NCBI GenBank assembly: GCA_036924285.1 | Contig: JAYKYS010000008.1 | Span: 15,299,001-15,363,000, forward strand | DNA length: 64,000 nucleotides | From: Asterella californica | Lineage: Eukaryota; Streptophyta; Marchantiopsida; Marchantiales; Aytoniaceae | Direction: 5' to 3' | Shown: piece after piece, positions 21,164-32,266 of the stretch | How the letters are laid out: each line of letters opens with the position of its first letter | Numbering within the stretch: the stretch's first letter is position 1 | Translations under genes and position numbers: made by a program | The notes under the pieces: model-generated | What the model saw: the letters and a program-made list of their open reading frames with translations, nothing else | What the model was told of the DNA's origin: nothing | The model's database searches: none

Positions 21164-22077
21164 TGTAACGACCTATGTTACACATAGGAAGTTTGTCTAT
21201 TAGTAATGTATTTAATTATAACTAAGTGTTGAGAATGTTTATTTGCTGCCAAAGTACTTTAAGGAGGTATCAAGTTAGTCATGACTAGCTAAAAGTTAGT
21301 TATGGTTAAACTTAGTTGTACTTTTGGCAGAATTCAGATATTTGCTAAAGAGTGAGCACTACTATCTTGTCATCTTGTCTAAAAGGTAGAAAGGAGGTGG
21401 AAAGTATCCCTTATCTCCTTTTTTACTTGATATTAGTGGTTGGATTAAAGTTGTGGACTTTGTGGGCATTAAAAACAAGAAGAGATTCCACATGTTTCCT
21501 TTTTAGTGGGTCCTAGTGTAGAGCGGGGTGGAAATTCGAGATTCCTTGAGAATATTCCAGAATCCTTCTAGAAGTTGTTGACTTTGAAGGAATAAGCCCA
21601 TGTGAAAAGGTAAAAAGCCCATGTGATTAATGCTTTTACCTTAAGTAATATCTTAGTAAAACCCGGTAAAAGTAGTTACGGCTGAGTTACCGGAGGGTAC
21701 CAAAGTAAAAACCTAGAATGTATAAATAGAGGAGTAGAGAAGAGCTCCTCATCCTTGTTTTCACATTGTCTTAATGACAACTTGAGTAATATAGAGAGTG
21801 TGGGATATTTTTAGCATGTGAGAACTTGAGAGACGTCGTTAGAATGGAGGATTTTAGTTGATGTGTTTAAGGAGATTTTTAGTTGATAAGTTTGTGGGTG
21901 TATGAATGAGTGAACTCAGCATTTTCCCTTCAAGTTCATGGTGTGCTTCCATCAAAGCCATCAGAGGTGACCCATGAGTGAGAGACAGGCCCGACATGTT
22001 GCAGATTCGTGGATGACGATCGTGGAGGTTGAGAGATCGGGGGGGTAGTTGATCGATAGGACCACGGAGGGTTTACA
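21164..22077 (+). repeat. 3' LTR of E2
   Basis: 914 bp, TG...CA. Right target duplication GTTC follows at 22078-22081. At several sites where the two E2 LTRs differ (for example CCCGG against CCCGA) this LTR has the base shared with E1/E3. Confidence 0.95.
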
Positions 22078-22252
22078 GTTCAATTCCTGTCCACGCCTCA
22101 ATTCCACCTTTGATTCTACTCAGCTACTCTCCAATGTCAGCTTCCTGGGAGCTCACAGAAACGCCTTCGCTCCCTGCCTTTTGTGCTTCAGCAATTCGGT
22201 CTCGCCTTTCGCCTAGTTGCCAACTGGTCCTCACCTCGCTCGCTTTCCTCTC

Positions 22253-22291
22253 TCGATTTCCTCACTCGATTTCCTCACTCGATTTCCTCTC
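22253..22291 (+). repeat. 13-bp tandem repeat, three copies
   Basis: CTCGATTTCCTCA is repeated three times in a row, the last copy with one change. Confidence 0.85.
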
Positions 22292-22502
22292 GCGAAGCTC
22301 ACTCTCTGAATTTGATCTTCTCCACCAAGAGTGCTCCTGCTGCGGGAAGTTGAGAATCCACTAATGCGTTTTTGTATCTTCCCCGCAGTTTAGGGGTTTC
22401 GACCCTAGATGACCTACCTAACCTACCTACCTGTTCGGTGCGACCCAGTAGGTACAACTACTCCTTTACTGAAAAAGCCGTGGTTAGGCCTTCGCGGTCG
22501 CT

Positions 22503-22650
22503 GTCTTCCGGAAGATGGATGTCTTCCGTCGTCTTCCGTCTTCTGAAGACGCAACTGAGAAGACGCTCTTCCGAAGATGGTCGTCTTCCGAAGAAGTCAA
22601 CTTATTATTACAAACAGCTCGTAAGATCATCTTCCTGCTAAGGAAGACGT
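22503..22650. repeat. Second cluster of GTCTTCCGAAGAC-like palindromes
   Basis: At least six variants of the motif on both strands, including GTCTTCCGGAAGAT at its left end and GTCTTCCGAAGAA near 22583. Same word as in 12851-12950. Confidence 0.65.
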
Positions 22651-22743
22651 AACCTTAAGTAACAACGCTTCTTCAGTTATACAAACAAGTTATTAATCAT
22701 AAAAATTTTAAAAATTCGTGAATCCTGTAATTTGTGTGCACCA

Positions 22744-22833
22744 CAGCATGATCATCCGATAACTTATGCTAGTAGGCAGATGGTTCCTACGGAGAAAATT
22801 TATTCTGTGACTGAATAAGAAGGATTAACTGTG
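22744..22833 (+). pseudogene. Degraded gypsy RNase H fragment (element remnant 'E-old')
   Basis: Translates with similarity to the RNase H segment DHPIAYASRQMVPAEK...SVTEREG of the full elements, with a stop in place of the Arg codon. Its last 61 bp (22773-22833) are repeated inverted at 23140-23200. It is the left end of an old gypsy copy continuing at 22991-23200 (inverted), 25017-25310 and 25805-26648. Confidence 0.8.
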
Positions 22834-22837
22834 GAGT

Positions 22838-22990
22838 GCTGACAAGGAGCTCTATCCATTGATGCGATGAAAGTGGAGATCCGAAATGGTGCAAAAAGCC
22901 CGTAAGCTGGAGCCTAGCTTGTCTTCTCATGAGTGTCTTTGGAGCGACAAGCATCAAAGTTTGAATTTCAGATAGGAGCCGATCACGACA
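22838..22990 (-). repeat. Inverted fragment of repeat B (start of B)
   Basis: On the minus strand this is the first about 150 bp of B, from TGTCGTGATCGG to the CTCCTTGTCAGC block. It is precisely the part missing from B copy 2 at 23196, so it was separated from it by inversion. Confidence 0.8.
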
Positions 22991-23200
22991 CGATAACGTA
23001 ATCGTAAAAAGATCTTCAAACGAGCAGTTTGACCTTCGGTATTAGATTCGTTAAAGATATGATTTAAAGTCTTGTGATCTATGACTATGGAAAATTTTCT
23101 TCTTAGCAAGTAATATTGAAATTTCTTCAATCCAAAAATCACAATTAATCCTTCTTATTCAGTCACAGAATAAATTTTCTCCGTAGGAACCATCTGCCTA
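22991..23200 (-). pseudogene. Inverted degraded gypsy RNase H fragment
   Basis: On the minus strand it continues the RNase H region through the GLKKF..YLL and TDHKALK-like motifs, up to the position where B interrupts the old gypsy copy. It fills the gap between 22833 and 25017, showing that one segment was inverted. 23140-23200 duplicates 22773-22833 with one mismatch. Confidence 0.8.
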
Positions 23201-25016
23201 GTGGAGAAGTTACTGGATTCGAAAGATGGAGAAAACAAGCTAGGTCCCAGCTTACGGGCTTTTGGCACAACTTCTGATCTTCGCTTTCATCGCATCAGTG
23301 GATAGAGCTCCTTGTCAGTTTTTCATAGCCACCTTGTCTATTTCGTTTTGACGCCTAGTGGAGAAGTTATAGGACTCGAAAGATGGAGAAAACAAGCTAT
23401 GCCTCAGCTTACGGGCTTTTGGCACAATTTCGGATCTCTACTTTCATCGCATCAATGGATAGAGCTCGTTGTCAGCTTTTCATAAGCACCTTGTTTACTT
23501 CGTTTGGACGTCTAGTGAAGAAGTTATACGACTCGAAAGAAGGAAAAATCAAGCTAAGCCCAAGTTTACTTGCTGACTGGGTATTTGAAACTTCAGGCGT
23601 TATATCAAAGACGCAAGGGGCCTGCTTCATTATTATCACAGAGAACTTCGTACGTACAGAGACTAACACAAGGAGGCAGCTTAGGGGCTAGCTTGCATCT
23701 GCGATCTGTCGATGGACGATTTGGGAATTTGAGAAGTCCAATACACGCGCGCAAGGTGTCATTGGGTTGAGATCTGTGCAGGCTACGCACAGGTTAAGAT
23801 GGTTTGGGAAGAGACGGATCGGGACGTGTGTACTGAGAGAAATTGACACACAGGAGAGAGATTTGGAGATTTCAGTTACCTGGAAGGGGAGTTGGACCGT
23901 TCGGACCGTTCCGGAGTCCAAACTTGCTGTCCTTGGATCCATCGAGATCAGAACAACGAGTTCTTCAGGAAATTGAAGACGATACCAAGTTTCATCGGGC
24001 GGTTTGGGAGTTCTGAGTGAAATTTGCTCGCAGGGAAGTGCTTGCGTCAAGTTTTTCATCGCCTGCGATCTGAAATTGGGTTGTTCTTCGCGATCGGTGA
24101 GCTAAACTCTTCGTTCTTGGTGCCTACGCGACCAGGGAGTCTTCATCTACGCATAGGAGAAGACAGTACGTGGATTAGATTGTTGGTTTGGATGAGGTGA
24201 GCGAGTTTGAGCCGCATGGAGTCCATTTACGTCAGTTTTTTGCAACCTGCGATCAAATTTCTTGCGTGGTTTTGCAAAAGGAACTCCAAACGACTTGTTT
24301 GGAGTCTTGTTGGGTCAGGGTAGCTAGATCTACCTACCAGAGAAGACGGATATCAGTTTAGACGATCCGTTTGTGCGGTGTGTGTGGTTTTAAGCCGCAG
24401 GGAGGAGTTTTTAAAAGTTCGGTCACTTGCGATCAAAAACCGGCGATATTTCAGCTATCGGGAGTCGGAATTGATAGTTCTTGAGGCCAACGGAGTCAAG
24501 GAAGAAGACCCTATCGACATCTGAAGACCTTTCGGCGAAAGGAGAAAGTTCTCAGATAGATCTTTTTCGGTTCCTTCGCTACGGGTTTCGTCCTTTTGAG
24601 TTCGTTAGAGTTCTAGTTGGCTACATACAGTTTGTGGTAGCTAGCTTTTGCTAAGAGCTGGTACATGGATGTGGTTTGGACTTGGCATTCAATCGTGTGA
24701 TACTGGGGCAGCTCTGTTTGTTAGCAAAGAGAAGTTTCTCTTGCTTTGAGCTACGCTTCGACGATTTTGGACCAGGGTTGAGATTCAGGGGTTCGTTTTA
24801 GGGGCTTTGAAGCATGTTACAGACTGCTCTGATCTGTTTCTCACTTTTGTGCTCTTAGGAGAAAGATCCGGTAGTGTACATACATTTGGAGTTGGTATAT
24901 ATTGCAGCATTCGTTTTCGTGGTTGTTTTTCTCTGTCTTGTCGCTGTTCAGCACACAGCATCTCCACAGTCATGAACCTCGCATTTTCCTGAACATCCTT
25001 CACGCAATATCCGACA
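23196..25016 (+). repeat. Dispersed repeat B, copy 2
   Basis: About 1.8 kb, colinear with 9118-10892 and ending ATATCCGACA. Tandem units of about 155 bp fill its first 360 bp (starts near 23239, 23398 and 23551). It carries TATATAT at 24896-24902 at the place equivalent to copy 1. It is inserted in the old gypsy copy. The first part of B lies inverted at 22838-22990. Small indels and base changes against copy 1 shift all open frames, arguing against coding. Confidence 0.75.
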
Positions 25017-25310
25017 CGATAACGTGATTGAAGATAGACCAAGGAAAAAACTTGCAAATGCTTATCTCTTATCTATGGCTTCTGATGAGAGAGAGATAAA
25101 TCATTTGATGACTCATTTCCAAACGAGCAAGTGACGACCATCACAAGCATTGAGGAGGTACTAGATGAGTATAAGTAAATATACTCGCACTAGTACTTTT
25201 GCGGATGGCTCTTCTCAAAAGGTATTCATACTCCAGAACATAACGTGTTGACCAAAAGATGCAAACCTTACACTATGGTAGAAAAAATTCTATTCCATCA
25301 AGAAGCAAAT
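25017..25310 (+). pseudogene. Degraded gypsy pol fragment (RNase H to integrase linker)
   Basis: Begins at the VIEDRP motif and runs through the linker region DEHLMTITSIEEI and the segment before the integrase zinc region, with several stops and indels. It is interrupted at 25310 by a solo LTR. Confidence 0.8.
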
Positions 25311-25804
25311 TGTAATAAGTAGAGTTCTACTTATTGATTAGAGATGAAAACTGATTTGGTAACGTCTTTGGTATAATAATCAGTTACATCTAAATCGACC
25401 TGAGAATAGATGCAACAAAAGAGTACTTCTACTTATAAGCAAGAGCGCCGAAAGATCACCGAAACTTCTTGGAAGGAATTTAAGGATCCAAATGATGTTT
25501 TTTTGACCCCAAAATAGACCGATTTGCAAGATGCAAGACTTAAGGTATGTCTTAAATGCTCGGGTTCGTATTCTTCGAGAGCTTTTTGACAAGTCCTTGT
25601 TTGGCTCATTCTAAGACCTCTAGATGTTGTTTTGACGTTTGGATCTAAGGTTGCATGTAAACCACGTCAATGATTTGTGTGCTCATTTTGGATGATCAGC
25701 ATTGACATGACCTTATCTTGTACTCCTTCTCTCACTATATAAAGTATGAGAATGCACCTCCAAGACCATTTGCATTTGAGTTCACTCTAGAGCCTCGTCT
25801 TACA
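25311..25804. mobile_element. Solo LTR (494 bp) with 5-bp target duplication
   Basis: Starts TGTAATAAG and ends GTCTTACA. It is flanked by CAAAT on both sides (25306-25310 and 25805-25809) and lies inside a gypsy coding remnant whose reading resumes directly after it. There is no coding capacity. CACTATATAAAG (TATA box about 25737-25743) suggests plus orientation. It is unrelated to the E1-E3 LTR in sequence, and the 5-bp duplication also differs from their 4 bp. Probably the product of LTR-LTR recombination. Confidence 0.85.
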
Positions 25805-26648
25805 CAAATGGATTACTAAGGAATGCAGTTGGTCAAAAGGAGACTTTTAAGCTAATGCACGAGCTTCATGATGGTACTATTTAAGGAGGTCATTTTGTTG
25901 GTAAGACAACAACTTTCAATATTTTAGATGCGGATTACCATTGGAGAGATATTTTCAAAGAGTGTTTAGACTATTGCAAAACGTGTGACGTATGTCAAGC
26001 TTTTGCTTAAAGTCTACCCTTCGTTAAGACCAGTTCAAGTGTTAAGACCATTTGAAAAATGAAGTATTGACTTCGTAAGTTCTCTTAATAAGACACCTCG
26101 AGGCAACAAATATATTGTAGTAGTCATTGATTATTGTATCAAGTGGGGTAGTGGTTAGACTTTTGAATGAGACTAATGAAGCAGAAGTGGGTAGATTATT
26201 GAGAGAGGACCGTCATAAGATTTGGATGTTTGTTAGAACTGGTCTCAGATAGGGGAGGAGAGTTTGTAAGGAGCATGACTACTGCTATGATGCAACATTC
26301 TTTTATCAAGCCACGAGTAACTACGTCATATAAACCAAATGTTCATGGTCTTGCGAAGAAGGTCAATTTTACACTTTGTATGATGGTTATCAAAGATGTT
26401 GGTGTTGAGACAGCCAAACATACTTAAGATAAGAGGCTCCATGTCATCTTATGGAACTGAATGACAACAAAGATTTCTACTGGATATTCCTCATTTTGAC
26501 TTGTTTATGAGTTTAGTAGAGTCCAAGTTGCCGATCCAATTCAAAATGAATACTTTTCAGACTATTCAACAAAAGTTGAAGAGATCAAGGAGAGAAGACG
26601 TCATCGGATCTAGGAAGGAGCAACTCATGGAGTTAGAAGAGACCCGAG
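25805..26648 (+). pseudogene. Degraded gypsy integrase fragment
   Basis: Continues the old copy through the integrase zinc region (DYCKTCDVCQ-like, about 25972), the catalytic core (LVSDRGGEF-like, about 26240) and the downstream region ending at MELEETR. Many stops, frameshifts and A-biased changes are present. Homology stops at about 26648. Not functional. Confidence 0.85.
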
Positions 26649-26744
26649 TTTTTTGTGCACCTACCGTCTTGTTGCATCAACGGAAGCTCTTGCTCAGTAG
26701 ATCACGGAACTCACAACGCTAACCTGCAAACCACAACCATGTTA

Positions 26745-26778
26745 GCGTTCATGCACCACTTAACAAGTGCATGAACGC
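26745..26778. repeat. Perfect 12-bp inverted repeat
   Basis: GCGTTCATGCAC (26745-26756) pairs with GTGCATGAACGC (26767-26778) across a 10-base loop. It could be a terminator-like hairpin or part of an unknown element. Confidence 0.8.
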
Positions 26779-27372
26779 CAGTTTATGCACCAGTTAACTC
26801 TCAAGCTCAACATTCTCTAAGTCTCGACGTAGTCCTAGTTGGGTCGGTCTCAAAACATTAGCAAGTCACAACATGACTTGGGGCGGACTTCCCAAAAGTC
26901 TAGGGTCCTAGACGGTGCCTCCAGCACACCTAGCGGTCCAACCGCTCGTGATGTTCGTTTGGGTCCAGGCTCCCGAATGGTGGTCTAATCCGTCGTCTCG
27001 TTCTCTAGTCTTTCCCTAGCACTTAGGTTGTTCTTAAGTCCAGATGTCTAAGTCTGGACCGGAACGCGCCTTGATACTGGTCCAACCATCGTCTCATGCC
27101 CCTAGAGTCCGTCAGCCGAACCCTCAGGTCGGGTGACTCAGTATTCATCACATGATCTTAAGCTTTTCTGACCCTAAAGCAGAAACGCATAAGACTAGTA
27201 GCGCCCTGAACTTGTGCACATGGTCAAATGTACAAAAGTTTTAGTTTTAGTTTTGTTTAAATAACTATATAGTTATTCCAAATATTAATAATACAACCTC
27301 AACTCTAAAATAAAAATAAAAGTGTTGTACTAGTAAAACCTCATGAGGAACTTATATGTATGTCTACTACAA

Positions 27373-27410
27373 ATATATAGTTTCAAAATATATAGTTTCA
27401 AAATATATAA
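27373..27410. repeat. 15-bp AT-rich tandem repeat
   Basis: ATATATAGTTTCAAA occurs twice in a row plus a partial third unit. Confidence 0.8.
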
Positions 27411-29261
27411 TTTGTTATATTATTCATTGATTAAAATGTAAAATACATCCATAATTAACTTAATGGTTAGATCTTATAAATACTACATGTACATATAAAT
27501 AGACAAATACTGTAGAAAATAATATTTCACTTTTTTAAACAATGTAGTTATGATCTTAAGAGATTACATTCTTATGTAATCTAAGAAATGCGTGAAAGTC
27601 TAATCTAAGACACATTGCGTGAAATGTGTCAAGGTATATTTGAGATATCTGACTGTGAGAAAAAGCTCAGTTGAAGAGAATTGAAAAGAAATATAAGTCA
27701 GACATAAAATAACACTAAAATTCAATTAAATCTTTGGAGTTTTGAAACCTACTTCTTCTCGGCTGGTTGGGAAGCCATCAAGAAAAGCTTAAAATGATAC
27801 TTAAATGTTTCAAACTTGAGCTTCCTAGCCAAGTTAAGTCTTGTCAAACTAGTTTGCTCTGACCAAGACAAATCTAATGCTTGCATGAATCTACATCCGC
27901 TCGTAAGTAGTTCATCGCAAGCTTAATCCATTTTGTTGAAATTCTTTTTCGACAAGTCAAGAAGATTGACCTCAATAGAAGCTTTCTATTCCATCAAAAT
28001 CACTTGAAATAAACTCATATGCTATGATACATCCTTCTACAATTTTTGCATCCTTCAAATACAAAAATGTTACGAAAATATAGTTACACAAGTAAACAAT
28101 TCTCATATCTTTTCTGAAATTACCAAAGCTTGAAAAAGTAAGGTGAAAGTCCTCGTTGAGCTCTTTCGAACATGAAAAAATTGTAAAAAACAGACATTAC
28201 TGACCACCATTATGCCTTCGAAAGTCATACGACTCGTTCTCTTCCATCAATGTAGAAGATCAAGAACCGATGAGAAGAATAGGAAGTGGAGCCAAGAGTA
28301 CAACTGAGAATAAAAAAAACTCCGGATGATAGAGCTGAACATCAACCTTGGTATTTATAGTATAGAGTATACAAGAATTCTTCTTGAAGCTAGCCGTCTA
28401 CTTTTTCACAAGATAGTCGTTAATTTTCTCATGAAGTTAACCGTCTAGTTCTTTGGGAAGCAACCTCAGTCCTTGCAAAGATTCCTAAGTACATTATTCA
28501 CTCAATATGATAGAAGCTTCTTAAGTACCTGACTAGAATATTCTTTACGTACTTTCCTAGATAGTACATACTTGGAGTTGTCCACTCGACATGTAAAATG
28601 TAAAATGTAACATGTAAACTCTTTGACATGCAAATATTCGAATATGTTATAGTCTCGACATCAAGAGTCATAAATAGTGACAGAACCCTCGATATCTAGA
28701 ATATGACTTGAATTTTAATTCTTATTCGAGTGTCAATAATCAAGACATCCATGATGTATTGACAATCTATGAGATCTATTTTATATATTTATCTTATAAT
28801 CCATCGTATATGTCTTGTACTCGGATATTCACTAACGGGTTTTGCTATAAACACGTACAAAATAGAGTACTTTAATTATCAGCAAAATTTTAAAAATGAT
28901 AAAACTAAAATAAGCTATATTTGATCTATAAATGAGTTTTAAAGAAAAATAAGATATTTTATAATAAAAGTGAAAATTGAAAATAATATTTTTAATAAAA
29001 TAAAGATATTTTAAAAAATTTTATAAACAAAATAGAGGTATTAAAATACCTGTTGACTCGCAACTGTTATCAGCAAACTATAAAGAGTTGACCCCGCATA
29101 AGAACATCTAGATCATGTTGACCATTGATAATAAAGATCAAAAGATATTATGTAGAATGAATATTAATCTTTCCTTGTATGTATAGTTATAAAGCGTCGA
29201 TCTAGACATGAAAGCTCATTTTACAATTCTAACTTTTGATTTCTGATTTCTATTAGTGAAT

Positions 29262-29915
29262 TGTAAACCCTCAGTGGTCTTACCGATCAACTACCACCAA
29301 TCTCTCAAACTTCACGATATTCATCGATTGATTTACAACATGTCAAGCTCATTTCTCATTTAAGGGTCACCTCTGATGACTTTGATAGAAGTACACTATT
29401 AACTAGAACTTTTATCTAGTTTTATTAAGATATTATCTAAGGTAAAAGCACTAATCACATGGGATTCTTATCTTTTCACAATGGCTTATTCTTTCAAAGT
29501 CGACAATTTCTAGAAAGATTTTAGAATATTATGAAAGAATCTCAAATTTTCACCTCTTCTACACTAAGACCCACTAAAAAGGTGACATGTGGAATCTCTT
29601 CTAGATTTTAATGCTCACAGAGTTAATAACTTAAGTCTCGCCACTAATATCAAGTCAAAAAAGATCTAAAAGATATTTTCCACCTCCTTTGTACCTTTTA
29701 AACAAGATGACAAGATAGTAGTGCTCACTATTTAGGAAATATCTGAATTCTGCTCCAAAGTACAACTAAGTTTAATCATAACTAACTTTAGCTAGTCATG
29801 ACTACTTGATACTTCCTTAAAGTACTTGGGTAGCAAATAAACATTCTCCACACTTAGTTATAACTAAACATCTTACCAATAAACACACTTACTATGTGTA
29901 ATATAGGTCATTACA
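29262..29915 (-). repeat. Old, internally deleted LTR of the E1-E3 family
   Basis: Starts TGTAAACCCTC and ends ATTACA on the plus strand, like the E1 LTR, but it is only 654 bp long because of an internal loss near 29400. It carries many base changes. It is the 3' LTR of a minus-strand element whose coding remnant follows at 29929. Confidence 0.9.
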
Positions 29916-29928
29916 TTTTATCTTGAAA

Positions 29929-30256
29929 CTAAATTTTTGCTCCGTCCTCGGAGTGAAGAGAGAACTTTCATTGATGAAACAACTTCAACTTGTCGTGATT
30001 GATCTAATCGAATCTCTTTCCTCTTAGCTCCTAAAAGTCTTATGTGAAGTTGTTCCACATCTTGTCTACAACAAAGAGACCAAAATATCTAAGAAGAAAC
30101 TTCTTCCTAACCTTTTTGTATTTGATGACATCATACAAGATCACTCAATCTCTAACTTGAAAATGTTTTTTCTCCCTCTTGTCCAATCATTTTCCGTAAC
30201 TCTTCTTTTGATACGCTTGAGCTCGTTCCATCTGGATCATTGCTACCACTTTGTCG
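29929..30256 (-). pseudogene. Truncated 3' end of a gag-pol, old family member
   Basis: After a 13-base degenerate polypurine tract (29916-29928), the minus strand has the stop codon and C-terminal part of the polyprotein (region of GPFVV, GDWVML and the REQLMELEETR area). It is full of substitutions, and homology breaks off at about 30256. Confidence 0.85.
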
Positions 30257-30463
30257 CGATCTTCAATCTCAAAATTGGACGTAGACGCGAACAATAGAAC
30301 TCTAGTGGACTCGCGTTAGGTTGTGAACATTGCGAGTAAAACTTAACGGCTTGGCCAGGAAATCGAGAACAGATGAACCTTAAGTGGTTCATCGAACCAA
30401 GGTTGGAACGTTGGGTTACGATATAAAGATCTATCCCAAGACGATCTCATACGAACGTTGACC
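30257..30463. other. Flank receiving the E3 insertion
   Basis: Moderate-GC DNA that becomes contiguous with 39233 onward when E3 is removed. No ORF is supported. The last four bases, GACC (30460-30463), are the left target duplication of E3. It may belong to another repeat whose TATA-like site lies at 39578. Confidence 0.5.
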
Positions 30464-31379
30464 TGTAACGACCTATGTTACACATAGGAAGTTTATCTAT
30501 TAGTAAGGTGTTTAGTTCTAACTAAGTGTTGAGAATGTTTATTTGCTGCCAAAGTACTTTTAGGAGATATCAAGTTAGTCATGACTAGCTAAAAGTTAGT
30601 TATGGTTAAACTTAGCTGTACTTTTGGCAGAATTCAGATATTTGCTAAAGAGTGAGCACTACTATCTTGTCATCTTGTCTAAAAGGTAGAAAGGGGGTGG
30701 AAAGTATCCCTTATCTCCTTTTTGACTTGATATTAGTGGTTGGATTAAAGTTGTGGACTTTGTGGGCATTAAAAACAAGAAGAGATTCCACATGTTTCCT
30801 TTTTAGTGGGTCCTAGTGTAGAGGGGGGGTGGAAATTCGAGATTCCTTGAGAATATTCCAGAATCCTTCTAGAAGTTGTTGACTTTGAAGGAATAAGCCC
30901 ATGTGAAAAGGTAAAAAGCCCATGTGATCAATGCTTTTACCTTAAGTAATATCTTAGTAAAACCCGGTAAAAGTAGTTACGGCTGAGTTACCGGAGGGTA
31001 CCAAAGTAAAAACCTAGAATGTATAAATAGAGGAGTAGAGAAGAGCTCCTCATCCTTGTTTTCACATCGTCGTAATGACAACTTGAGTAATATAGAGAGT
31101 GTGGGATATTTTTAGCATGTGAGAACTTGAGAGACGTCGTTAGAATGGAGGATTTTAGTGGATGAGATTATGGAGATTTTAGTTGATAAGTTTGTGGGTG
31201 TATGAATGAGAGTGAACTTAGCATTTTTCCCTTCAAGATTCATGGTGTGCTTCCATCAAAGCCATCAGAGGTGACCCCTGAGTGAGAGACAGGCCCGACA
31301 GTTGCAGATTCGTGGATGACGATCGTGGAGGTTGAGAGATCGGGGGGTAGTTGATCGTTAGGACCGCGGAGGGTTTACA
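30464..31379 (+). repeat. 5' LTR of E3
   Basis: 916 bp, TGTAACGACC...GGTTTACA, with the TATA box in its middle. Confidence 0.96.
31022..31030 (+). promoter_or_regulatory. TATA box of E3 5' LTR
   Basis: TATAAATAG followed by GAGGAGTAGAGAAG. Transcription probably starts about 30 bases downstream. Confidence 0.7.
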
Positions 31380-31383
31380 TTTT

Positions 31384-31401
31384 TGGTTCCGTTGCCGGGA
31401 C
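31384..31401 (+). other. Primer-binding site of E3 (tRNA-Glu)
   Basis: TGGTTCCGTTGCCGGGAC four bases after the LTR, an 18-base complement to the plant tRNA-Glu 3' end including CCA. Confidence 0.85.
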
Positions 31402-31690
31402 CTCACTTGAAGGGATCGTTGAACGATGTTTAGAGTTCAGTTCTATATTCGACAAAAGGAGATTATGAGAGAGCACATGGAGAGAACGTTGGGAGGAGAG
31501 AGAGCTAACGCGATGTTAGCAACGTTAGAACCTTTCGTGTATCCCGTAGTGATATATGACGCGTTCGAAGTCATTCTTTACATCTTGTTCACTTAGAAAG
31601 GGTTTGAGGAGAGTTGAAAGGAGGTGCAACAAGAGTTGTAGAGAAGGAGGAGAGAAAAGTTATTAGAGGAGAGAAATTTGTGAGTTTAGA

Positions 31691-32150
31691 AATTCTGCTC
31701 TCTGGAAAATTTGTACAGTCGCTGTCAACTTTTCTGTGAATTTTATTTTCCTGAGAAACTTTCCAGTGTTTTAGATTGGCTGATAACCTATCTAAGACAA
31801 AAGGAATCATAGGAAAAGGTGGTCTAGAGAGGGAGCAATGATTTTTCAAAGTTGAGGGGGTCTATTCGTGAGAGTTGAGGAATTCTGTTCTCTGGAAAAA
31901 GTTTACAGTCAGTGTCAGATTTTCTGTGAATTTTATTTTCCTGAGAAACTTTCCAGTGTTTTAGAGTGGCTGATAAGCTATCCAGGACAAAAGAAATCAT
32001 GAGAAGATGAGGTCTGAAGAGGGAGAAAGGATTTTTCAAAGTGGAGGGGGTTGACAACCATGAGGGAAGTGAAAATATACAAATTTCAGTTCTCTGAAAA
32101 TTTGTACAGTCATCACCATCTCTTCTGATTAGAGAAGTTTCTGTTGAAAC
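31691..32150 (+). repeat. 190-bp tandem repeats in E3 leader
   Basis: Units begin at 31691 and 31881 (period 190), with a shortened third from about 32082. Each contains the TTTTATTTTCCTGAGAAACT block or a derivative of it. Confidence 0.85.
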
Positions 32151-32266
32151 TTCATGATTTAGTAGCTTGGAGGTTGAGCTACTGGAGACCACAAAAATCT
32201 TGGAGAGATCTCTTACCAACTAAGAGAGATACGTTTCGGCATACAAGGAGGTCTTGAAGATACGTC

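Larger units (their letters stand above)
13327..22077 (+). mobile_element. Full-length but defective Ty3/gypsy element E2
   Basis: 8751-bp plus-strand member of the E1/E3 family, flanked by GTTC at 13323-13326 and 22078-22081. The LTRs are 912 and 914 bp and differ at about ten positions plus small indels, so it is clearly older than E1 and E3. The leader ORFs remain open, but gag-pol has two nonsense changes, a one-base frameshift and a 9-bp deletion. It could only move by use of proteins from intact copies. Confidence 0.96.
22078..22740. other. Continuation of GC-rich segment after E2
   Basis: Joins 13326 when E2 is removed. No gene is supported. It contains a 3 x 13-bp repeat, an ACCTACCT-type run near 22415, and a second cluster of GTCTTCCGAAGAC palindromes. 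AT-rich DNA begins at about 22650. Confidence 0.5.
26649..29261. other. AT-rich gene-free DNA
   Basis: No gene is supported. The first 500 bp are of moderate GC with a strong hairpin (26745-26778). The rest is AT-rich with short simple repeats. It may contain old unrecognised transposon remains. Confidence 0.5.

Noticed and set aside
23472..24059. Minus-strand ORFs of 65-123 codons
   Set aside because: They lie in repeat B copy 2 and are not kept open in copy 1.
31824..32219. 131-codon ORF antisense to the retrotransposon leader, open in all three copies
   Set aside because: It begins at a non-ATG codon, and the differences seen between E2 and E3 all change the amino acid, so there is no sign of protein selection. 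It overlaps the 190-bp leader repeats.
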